A DNA stretch of 29,013 bases. It comes from Flavobacterium sp. UBA6721 (GTDB lineage: Bacteria > Bacteroidota > Bacteroidia > Flavobacteriales > Flavobacteriaceae). Position numbers and translations under genes: made by a program. The stretch spans positions 1 to 29,013 of the forward strand of contig DKIJ01000023.1 of NCBI GenBank assembly GCA_002454195.1. The letters are read 5' to 3'. The notes beneath the pieces were generated by a model. The model made no database searches. It was not told the origin of the DNA and was given only the letters and a program-made list of their open reading frames with translations. This document shows, piece by piece, positions 23,624 to 29,013 of this stretch; within the stretch, counting starts at the first letter, position 1, and each line of letters opens with the position of its first letter.

Positions 23624-24620
23624 AATCGTTTATTATTTTATCAAACAAATCGGCATTAGAAAGCAATTTACTTTGGATTGGCAAGTAAAATAATTGTTCG
23701 CTTGGCAAACTTCCTTTTAATCGCACATAATCTTTTTCGGTAGTAATAATGATAGCATCCTGTGCTTTGCCTCTAATTTCCTGAATATCATTTTCAGAAA
23801 AATGATGATGATCCGGATAGGTCAAACACACATCTTTTGAATTTTTTAAATAAGCGAAAAAAGGCTCTGGTTTAGCAATTCCGGCCAAAAGCAATTTGGT
23901 TTCTTCCTTTATATCGGCTACTGCTAGTTTCTTGTTTTCAGAATAGATGTACTCATCGTAAGCAATACAACTAAAAAACAATTCCTGATGAGTGGCTAAA
24001 TTTAATTTCTTTTTTATCAAAAGTTGTTCTGCTTCCGGAAGATCCGGAGGACATTTAGTAACCACTACTACATCGGCACGTTCAGAACCACTGCTGCTTT
24101 CACGCAAATTCCCAGTTGGCAACATAAAATCATCTGCATAAATATCTCCGTAAGCCGTTAGTAATATATAAAATCCTGCTTTTACTTTTCGGTGCTGATA
24201 GGCATCATCCAATAAAATCACCTCGGGTTTTGAAGTTTGAGAAAGTAATTGCTCTATTCCATTTTTTCTATTGGCATCAACAGCCACCTGAATCTGGGGA
24301 AACTTTTGAAAAAACTGAAAAGGTTCATCACCCAAAATTGTGGCATTCGCATTGGCATCAGCTAAAACAAAACCTTCGGATTTTCTTTTATATCCACGGC
24401 TTAAAGTAGCCACTTTATAATCTTTAGAAAGCAAACGAATCAAATATTCAATCTGAGGCGTTTTACCCGTTCCTCCTACCGACAAATTTCCAACAGCAAT
24501 CATAGGCAAATCAAAACTATAGGATTTTAAGATGCCTTTATCAAAAAGAAAATTACGAATACTGGTTATCAAACCATACAAAATGGCGAAAGGAAAGAGT
24601 ATTTTTCTAAGTAAAATCAT
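23595..24620 (-). CDS. lpxK: Tetraacyldisaccharide 4'-kinase
   Basis: A 341-residue inner-membrane-associated kinase. It adds the 4' phosphate of lipid A, showing that the organism makes lipopolysaccharide. The N-terminal hydrophobic segment (about 1-24) anchors it. The Walker A motif is GNLSVGGTGKTP (44-55), followed by LSRGYKRK (about 74-81) and DEPFQF. DDAYQHRKVK is the family's DDGFQH-type motif with Gly-Phe changed to Ala-Tyr. TTEKDYVRL occurs toward the end. Length matches LpxK (about 330-350). It overlaps pnp by 29 nt. It is divergent from the Nif3 gene with about 110 nt between starts. Confidence 0.95.
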   Translation of the reverse strand: MILLRKILFPFAILYGLITSIRNFLFDKGILKSYSFDLPMIAVGNLSVGGTGKTPQIEYLIRLLSKDYKVATLSRGYKRKSEGFVLADANANATILGDEPFQFFQKFPQIQVAVDANRKNGIEQLLSQTSKPEVILLDDAYQHRKVKAGFYILLTAYGDIYADDFMLPTGNLRESSSGSERADVVVVTKCPPDLPEAEQLLIKKKLNLATHQELFFSCIAYDEYIYSENKKLAVADIKEETKLLLAGIAKPEPFFAYLKNSKDVCLTYPDHHHFSENDIQEIRGKAQDAIIITTEKDYVRLKGSLPSEQLFYLPIQSKLLSNADLFDKIINDYVGTCTGNR

Positions 24621-24641
24621 AAGTACGAAAATATAATATTT

Positions 24642-24649
24642 TATCTTTG
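24642..24649 (+). promoter_or_regulatory. -7 promoter element for the Nif3-family gene
   Basis: TATCTTTG, an exact TAnnTTTG match, lies 82 nt before the ATG at 24732. Between them is a run of repeated words (CTTTAAAC at several places in 24693-24725). Confidence 0.5.
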
Positions 24650-24731
24650 AAATATAATTTTTGTTCTTTTTGTTTAATTTCTAGAGCTGCAAAACTTTAA
24701 ACTTTAAACCTTGAACTTTAAACCACTAAAA

Positions 24732-25826
24732 ATGACAATCAAAGAAATAATTTCCGTACTCGAAGAAATGGCTCCATTAGCCTACGCCGAAGATTTTGAC
24801 AATGTAGGTTTACTGGTTGGTGATCAAAGTGCCGAAGCCACTGGCGTTTTAGTTTGTCATGATGCCTTAGAAAATGTAATTGACGAAGCTATCGACAAAA
24901 ACTGCAATTTAGTGGTTTGCTTCCACCCTATTTTATTTTCGGGTATCAAAAAAATTACGGGTAAGAATTATGTAGAACGTGCCATTTTGAAAGCCATTAA
25001 AAATGATATTGCCATTTATGCCGTTCACACTGCTTTAGACAATCATCAACAAGGTGTGAATAAAATTTTCTGCGATGCTCTAGGATTAACTAAAACGAAA
25101 ATATTAATTCCGAAACAAAATTTTATTCGAAAATTAATTACCTATACCATTCCTGAAAATGCCGAAAAACTGCGCAATGCTCTATTTAACGCAGGTGCAG
25201 GGAAAATTGGCAACTACGAAGATTGTAGTTTTAATTCGAAAGGAATTGGAACTTATATGGGTAATGAAGATAGTAATCCAGAAATCGGAGAACGATTTGA
25301 ATTTGTAGAAACCGATGAAATCAAGATTGAAGTTACGTTTGAAAAATATTTAGAATCTAAAATTCTAAAAGCCCTTTTTAAAAACCATGTGTACGAAGAA
25401 GTCGCTTATGAAATTTATGATTTGCAAAACCAACATCAAAATATTGGTTTGGGAATGATTGGCGAATTAGAAAATCCAATGGACGAAACTGCTTTTTTAA
25501 ACATGGTAAAAGACAAAATGCAGTCCGATGGGATTCGTCATTCCGCCTTTTTAGGAAAACCAATTAAAAAAGTTGCAGTTTTAGGTGGCTCCGGAAGTTT
25601 TGCAATCAAAAATGCCATTCAGTCTGGAGCTGATGCTTTTTTGACTGCCGATTTGAAATATCACCAGTTTTACGAAGCCGAAAATCGACTAATTTTAGCC
25701 GATATTGGACATTTTGAAAGTGAACGCTATACAAAAAATTATATTGTTGATTATCTTCGAAAAAAAATCCTTAATTTTGCCATCATTTTATCAGAAGAAA
25801 ATACAAATCCAGTTAAGTACTTATAG
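24732..25826 (+). CDS. Nif3-like dinuclear metal centre protein
   Basis: A protein of about 364 residues from the ATG at 24732, which follows CTAAAA and fits family N-termini (MTIKEIISVLEEMAPLAYAEDFDNVGLLVG). A TTG seven codons upstream (24711) would keep the frame but lies in a repeat and is less likely. Family motifs: VCHDALENVIDEA, VVCFHPILFSGIKKI, YAVHTALDNHQQGVN, then an inserted PII-like middle domain (residues about 120-240). Near the end GGSGSFAIKNAIQSGADAFLTADLKYHQF and LADIGHFESE follow. His and Glu in these motifs bind two metal ions. The family (formerly called GTP cyclohydrolase type 2 homologue) has an uncertain cellular role. It is followed after 11 nt by the zinc-ribbon-family protein, a pairing common in Bacteroidota. 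Confidence 0.9.
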   Translation: MTIKEIISVLEEMAPLAYAEDFDNVGLLVGDQSAEATGVLVCHDALENVIDEAIDKNCNLVVCFHPILFSGIKKITGKNYVERAILKAIKNDIAIYAVHTALDNHQQGVNKIFCDALGLTKTKILIPKQNFIRKLITYTIPENAEKLRNALFNAGAGKIGNYEDCSFNSKGIGTYMGNEDSNPEIGERFEFVETDEIKIEVTFEKYLESKILKALFKNHVYEEVAYEIYDLQNQHQNIGLGMIGELENPMDETAFLNMVKDKMQSDGIRHSAFLGKPIKKVAVLGGSGSFAIKNAIQSGADAFLTADLKYHQFYEAENRLILADIGHFESERYTKNYIVDYLRKKILNFAIILSEENTNPVKYL

Positions 25827-25837
25827 AATATAGAAAT

Positions 25838-26617
25838 ATGACTAATACGAAAGAATTAAGTGTTGAGGACAAGTTAAGAGCCATCTACGATTTACAATTG
25901 ATTGACTCTAGAATTGACGAAATTAGAAATGTAAGAGGGGAACTTCCTCTTGAAGTGGAAGATTTAGAAGATGAAGTTGCTGGTTTAAGCACTCGTTCTG
26001 AGAAACTAAAAGCAGAGCTTGAAGTAATTGAAGAGCAAATTAAAGCTAAAAAGAATAGCATCGATGAGCACAAAGAAGCTATCAAAAAATATACTAAACA
26101 ACAAGAAAGTGTTCGTAACAATAGAGAATTCAACTCTTTAAGTAAAGAAATTGAATTCCAAGAACTTGAAATCCAATTAGCTGAAAAGCAAATGAAGGAA
26201 ATGAAAGCTTCTATCGAGCACAAAAAAGAAATCATTGCTCAATCTAAAGAGAAATTAGAATTAAAATCGAATCACCTAAAACACAAAAAATTAGAGTTAG
26301 ATGATATCATGGCAGAAACTGCTAAAGAAGAAGAATTCTTAACTCAAAAATCGCAAGAATTCCAAGAGCAAATCGAGGAAAGATTGTTAGCCGCTTACAA
26401 AAGAATTCGTTCTAGCGTACGTAACGGATTAGCAGTAGTTTCGATTGAAAGAGGTGCTTCTGCAGGATCATTTTTCACTATTCCACCACAAACTCAGGTA
26501 GAAATTGCTTCTAGAAAGAAAATCATCATTGATGAGCATTCAGGAAGAATTTTAGTTGACAGTAGTTTAGCTGAAGAAGAAAAACAAAAAATGGAAAACT
26601 TATTCGCAAGTATTTAA
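25838..26617 (+). CDS. Coiled-coil protein of the C4 zinc-ribbon family, without its cysteines
   Basis: A 259-residue soluble protein. Residues 8-190 form a long antiparallel coiled coil, with Lys/Glu-rich heptads and the turn SVRNNREFNSLSKEI near 91-105 that is a family signature. The C-terminal domain (about 195-245) is that of the C4-type zinc-ribbon family (zf-RING_7, CdsZ-like), which usually has two CxxC pairs. Here the ligand positions read S208-A-G-S211 and D232-E-H-S235, and the whole protein has no cysteine. The surrounding residues (IPPQ, RKKIII, GRILVD) are kept, so the fold may persist without zinc. The family is suggested to bind nucleic acid or assist secretion or ribosome functions, without firm evidence. 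It is the second gene of a pair with the Nif3 gene and ends at a terminator. Confidence 0.88.
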   Translation: MTNTKELSVEDKLRAIYDLQLIDSRIDEIRNVRGELPLEVEDLEDEVAGLSTRSEKLKAELEVIEEQIKAKKNSIDEHKEAIKKYTKQQESVRNNREFNSLSKEIEFQELEIQLAEKQMKEMKASIEHKKEIIAQSKEKLELKSNHLKHKKLELDDIMAETAKEEEFLTQKSQEFQEQIEERLLAAYKRIRSSVRNGLAVVSIERGASAGSFFTIPPQTQVEIASRKKIIIDEHSGRILVDSSLAEEEKQKMENLFASI

Positions 26618-26625
26618 GTATATTT

Positions 26626-26654
26626 AAGTCCCGATTAATCATCGGGACTTTTTT
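26626..26654 (+). terminator. Terminator overlapping the leader of the next gene
   Basis: A 10-bp perfect stem AAGTCCCGAT (26626-26635) / ATCGGGACTT (26641-26650), loop TAATC, T tract to 26654. The next gene's ATG begins at 26658, 3 nt later. Confidence 0.92.
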
Positions 26655-26657
26655 ATT

Positions 26658-27500
26658 ATGAAGAAAGCTGTTTACTTCCTCCTCACAAAATCGATTGGGA
26701 TCTATATCAATCTCCTGAGTTTTATTGTCCCAGACAAGGCAACCCAAATGGCGCATGGTTATTTTAGCATGCCTAGAAAAGGAAAATTCAAAAAAAACAA
26801 ATTACCTAAATTCCTAGAAGAAGCCCAACTTGAAACGGTTTCACACAATGAGGATTCCATTCAAACCTACATTTGGAAAGGTAACGAAACCATTATTTTA
26901 CTCGTTCATGGCTGGGAAAGCAATTCTTCCCGCTGGAAAAAAATGCTGCCTTACTTAAAACAATCGGGTAGCACCATTATAGCTATTGATGGTCCCGCGC
27001 AAGGACTCTCTAGTGGAACCGAATTTACAGTGCCTAAATATGCCGAATTTATTGATATTGTAGCCAAAAAACACCAAGCCAACTACATTATAGGACATTC
27101 TTTAGGTGGAAAAACAAGCTTGTATTACCAATACAAATACCAAAATCCTACGGTTCAAAAAATGGTCATTTTAGGAGCACCTAGTGATTTCAATGTTATT
27201 TTCAATAATTTTATTCGGTTGCTCAGCTTAAATGATAAGATTGTAAAAGCCTTAGAAGATAAATACACCTCTATTTTAGAACAAAATCTGCACCAATTTA
27301 GCGCTCATGAATTTGCATCAAACATTAATGTCAAGGGATTTTTAGCCCATGACATTGATGATATCATTGTCCTTTTTAAAGAAGGAAAAAAAATAGCGCA
27401 ATCCTGGAAAGATGTCCAATTTGTGGAAACAAAAGGTTTAGGGCATAAACTTCATGACGAAGAACTGTATCAAAAAGTATATCAGTTTCTTTTTGAATAA
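26658..27500 (+). CDS. Alpha/beta hydrolase
   Basis: A 280-residue protein of the alpha/beta hydrolase fold with a hydrophobic N-terminal helix (residues 3-24, FLLTKSIGIYINLLSFIVP) that may hold it at the membrane. The oxyanion-side motif is LLVHGWESNSSRW (near 82-94). The nucleophile is Ser148 in IIGHSLGG, the acid is probably an Asp in HDIDDIIV (near 232-238), and the catalytic His263 is in GLGHKL. The substrate is unknown. The ATG at 26658 lies 3 nt after the T tract of the upstream terminator, which is unusual. The N-terminal sequence up to MAHGYFSMPRKGK resembles family members in flavobacteria, so the start seems real; Met31 (26748) is the main alternative. Confidence 0.86.
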   Translation: MKKAVYFLLTKSIGIYINLLSFIVPDKATQMAHGYFSMPRKGKFKKNKLPKFLEEAQLETVSHNEDSIQTYIWKGNETIILLVHGWESNSSRWKKMLPYLKQSGSTIIAIDGPAQGLSSGTEFTVPKYAEFIDIVAKKHQANYIIGHSLGGKTSLYYQYKYQNPTVQKMVILGAPSDFNVIFNNFIRLLSLNDKIVKALEDKYTSILEQNLHQFSAHEFASNINVKGFLAHDIDDIIVLFKEGKKIAQSWKDVQFVETKGLGHKLHDEELYQKVYQFLFE

Positions 27501-27624
27501 GCTTTTATTTCACAGAGTTTAGCAGAGAAGACACAAAGATTGCTAAGTTTTTTATTAGAAACAGAGATTATCTGTTTAATCTGTGGTCAATAATATTTAC
27601 ACAAATATTCCCATCGAAATTGCT
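27501..27624. other. Intergenic region with word-like repeats
   Basis: There is no gene in this 136-nt gap. It contains CACAGAGTTTAGCAGAGAAG with ACACAAAGA, and ACAGAGATTATCTGTTTAATC with CTGTGG. These are variants of short words (CAGAG, ATCTGT) that recur, with partial inverted pairing (ACAGA/TCTGT at about 27562-27574). No T-rich terminator is clear for the hydrolase gene. Confidence 0.4.
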
Positions 27625-27632
27625 TAGTTTTG
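27625..27632 (+). promoter_or_regulatory. -7 promoter element directly before rluF start (leaderless-type)
   Basis: TAGTTTTG fits TAnnTTTG and ends only 4 nt before the ATG at 27637. A transcript starting about 5-7 nt after this element would have little or no leader. Confidence 0.6.
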
Positions 27633-27636
27633 CACT

Positions 27637-28449
27637 ATGGAAGAAAATCTAAAACGTCTAAATAAATTCATTGCCGAAACCGGCTTTTGTTCCCGCCGTG
27701 AAGCTGATAAATTCATCGAAGAGGGTCGTGTAACCATCAATGGTTTCGTTCCTGAATTAGGAACTAAAGTAGGGCCAAATGACGAAGTGCGCATTGACGG
27801 TAAATTAATTCACGAAAAAAACGAAAAACCAGTTTATTTGGCCTTCAACAAACCGGTAGGAATTGAATGCACAACCAATCTGGAAGTACGTAACAACATT
27901 GTGGATTACATTAATTATCCAAAACGTATTTTCCCTATCGGCCGTTTAGACAAGGCTTCGGAAGGATTGATTTTTATGACAAATGACGGAGATATTGTCA
28001 ACAAAATTCTTCGTGCACGTAACAACCACGAAAAAGAATATACCGTAACGGTAAACAAACCGATTACCGATCGTTTTATTCAACGCATGGGGAACGGAGT
28101 ACCTATTTTGGACACTGTCACCCGAAAATGTAAGGTGGAACAAATCAGTAAAAACACTTTCAAAATTATTCTGACACAAGGTTTAAACCGTCAGATTCGT
28201 AGAATGTGTGAATATTTAGGTTATGAAGTGACGGCTTTGAAACGCATCCGAATTATTAATATTTCGCTAGATGTTCCAGTGGGAAGATACCGTGAACTGA
28301 CCGATGCCGAAATCAAAGAATTGAACCAATTAATAGCCCCTTCTAGCAAAACCGAAGAAGCCAGTTTACCTAAAACAGAAGTTCCCAAAAGAAAAACCGA
28401 ATTCATAAAAAAAGATGATCCGAGGTTTAAAAGAAGAGGGGATTATTAA
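27637..28449 (+). CDS. rluF: 23S rRNA pseudouridine synthase, RluF-like
   Basis: A 270-residue protein. The S4 RNA-binding domain covers residues 6-55 (RLNKFIAETGFCSRREADKFI). The RsuA/RluB/RluF-type catalytic domain follows, with KPVGIECTT (72-80), the catalytic Asp105 in GRLDKASEGL and TQGLNRQIRRMCEYLGYEV near 185-203. LKRIRIINI is typical of RluF rather than RluB or RsuA. RluF modifies U2604 of 23S rRNA in E. coli. The end (about 237-270) is a Lys/Arg-rich tail (PKRKTEFIKKDDPRFKRR) that could add RNA affinity. The gene is monocistronic, with a promoter element immediately before its ATG and an 18-bp terminator immediately after the stop. Confidence 0.9.
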   Translation: MEENLKRLNKFIAETGFCSRREADKFIEEGRVTINGFVPELGTKVGPNDEVRIDGKLIHEKNEKPVYLAFNKPVGIECTTNLEVRNNIVDYINYPKRIFPIGRLDKASEGLIFMTNDGDIVNKILRARNNHEKEYTVTVNKPITDRFIQRMGNGVPILDTVTRKCKVEQISKNTFKIILTQGLNRQIRRMCEYLGYEVTALKRIRIINISLDVPVGRYRELTDAEIKELNQLIAPSSKTEEASLPKTEVPKRKTEFIKKDDPRFKRRGDY

Positions 28450-28494
28450 AAAACAAACAGCCCATCATTTTAAAAGGATGGGCTGTTTGTTTTT
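28449..28494. terminator. Bidirectional terminator after rluF
   Basis: An 18-bp perfect stem, bases 28449-28466 with 28477-28494 (core CAAACAGCCCATC / GATGGGCTGTTTG), 10-nt loop, A-run and T-run at the ends. It serves rluF (plus) and the converging membrane-protein gene (minus). The stem begins at the last base of the rluF stop codon. Confidence 0.95.
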
Positions 28495-28496
28495 GA

Positions 28497-29013
28497 CTAT
28501 TTTTTAACCTCTACAAACTCATAATAGAGTGCTTTTGACAGAAAAGTATTTTTTTGATGATTTAAAATTGCATCCTCTTTTGAAAAATACAAATCCTTAA
28601 CTTTTTCAGGATGGCTTTTAAAATATTCCATAAATAGACTATCATTGAAATTCAAATCTATTAAAAATTCATAATCCAATCCTTTATTTACCGCTAGATT
28701 ATAACGAGTAATTAAATTCCCCCAATTGATAAAACTGCATAATAAAATCGTTGCATAAAAACACCAAAACATTTTATTGAAAAGAAAAGCATTTGTTTTT
28801 TGCTTATTGATTTTCATAAATGAAATAATCAAACCAATTACGGCTAAAATCAAGAACGCATAAACACCTAAACGTTTATAAGTCAACCCATAAAAAGACA
28901 CATATTCTGAGTTTTTAACCAGCGTGCTAAGAATCAAAACGCTATTTAAAACAATCCAAACTTTAGCTAAATTTTTAAGCGATTTTGCTTTTTGGACGTG
29001 CTAACTTAGCCAT
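28497..29013 (-). pseudogene. C-terminal part of a DUF4153/DUF4173-type membrane protein, frame broken near the window edge
   Basis: The clean frame reads from 29000 down to 28497 with no ATG near its beginning; a TTG at 28937 gives 146 residues. The sequence (WIVLNSVLILSTLVKNSEYV, FYGLTYKRLGVYAFL, then two further membrane spans and a soluble tail with SHPEKVKDLYF) matches the end of DUF4153/DUF4173 membrane proteins, which are usually about 450-600 residues. Upstream of 29000 this frame meets a TAG. The other frame reads MAKLARPKSKIA and stops. Dropping one A from the A4 run at 28983-28986 would join them as ARPKSK-SLKNLAKVW, a continuous and plausible protein. So it is likely a one-base frameshift, a real mutation or a sequence error. 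The function is unknown, and the N-terminal part lies outside the window. Confidence 0.6.

Noticed and set aside
24711..24731. TTG start for the Nif3 protein, seven codons upstream
   Set aside because: It lies in the CTTTAAAC word-repeat, adds a non-conserved NFKPLK-type extension, and the ATG at 24732 has a TAAAA context and fits the family N-terminus.

Overview
The window looks like chromosome of a Flavobacterium-type member of the Bacteroidota. The base composition is AT-rich. Shine-Dalgarno sequences are scarce, and Bacteroidota -7 promoter elements (TAnnTTTG) stand in front of several genes. There is a lipoprotein with an acidic surface-export signal, and protein families typical of the group are present (DUF4252, CWC/DUF5522, MG2-domain protein, TonB transducer, TonB-dependent receptor). 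I see no phage, transposase, CRISPR array or rRNA. Most genes are housekeeping or salvage functions in short operons separated by clear hairpin terminators.

Layout. 1-150: the end of one tRNA, a terminator, and a complete tRNA-Leu(GAG). 361-3812: a TPR protein, a convergent DUF4252 protein, a probably surface-exposed S41 protease lipoprotein and a periplasmic N-acetylmuramoyl-L-alanine amidase. 3867-12632: a vitamin B12 locus. On the minus strand a CWC/DUF5522 protein, cobU, a bluB-cobT fusion, cobS and cobC are followed by a cobalamin riboswitch and a BtuB-like outer-membrane receptor. On the plus strand, diverging from it, are a BtuF-like lipoprotein and a BtuC-like permease; no ATPase gene is next to them. 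13036-18466: dihydrolipoyl dehydrogenase behind a tandemly repeated leader, a large MG2-domain secreted protein and a TonB transducer. 18651-22808: lipoyl synthase, GAPDH and a hybrid histidine kinase. 22811-24620 (minus): purine nucleoside phosphorylase overlapping lpxK. 24732-28449: a Nif3-family protein, a zinc-ribbon protein without its cysteines, an alpha/beta hydrolase and RluF. The end holds the C-terminal part of a membrane protein whose frame is broken near the window edge.

How it works together. The B12 genes form a coherent uptake and lower-ligand assembly route. BtuB and a TonB system bring corrinoids across the outer membrane, and BtuF/BtuC across the inner membrane. CobU activates cobinamide, BluB makes 5,6-dimethylbenzimidazole from flavin with oxygen, CobT activates it, and CobS and CobC finish the cofactor. 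The riboswitch precedes only the receptor gene. Lpd and LipA both belong to lipoate-dependent metabolism. I did not find a clearly new biological system. The most notable points are the BluB-CobT fusion, an insertion of repeat-like DNA inside the riboswitch, a 55/56-bp tandem leader repeat in register with the lpd start codon, a zinc-ribbon protein that has lost all four cysteines, and a start codon placed directly behind a terminator.
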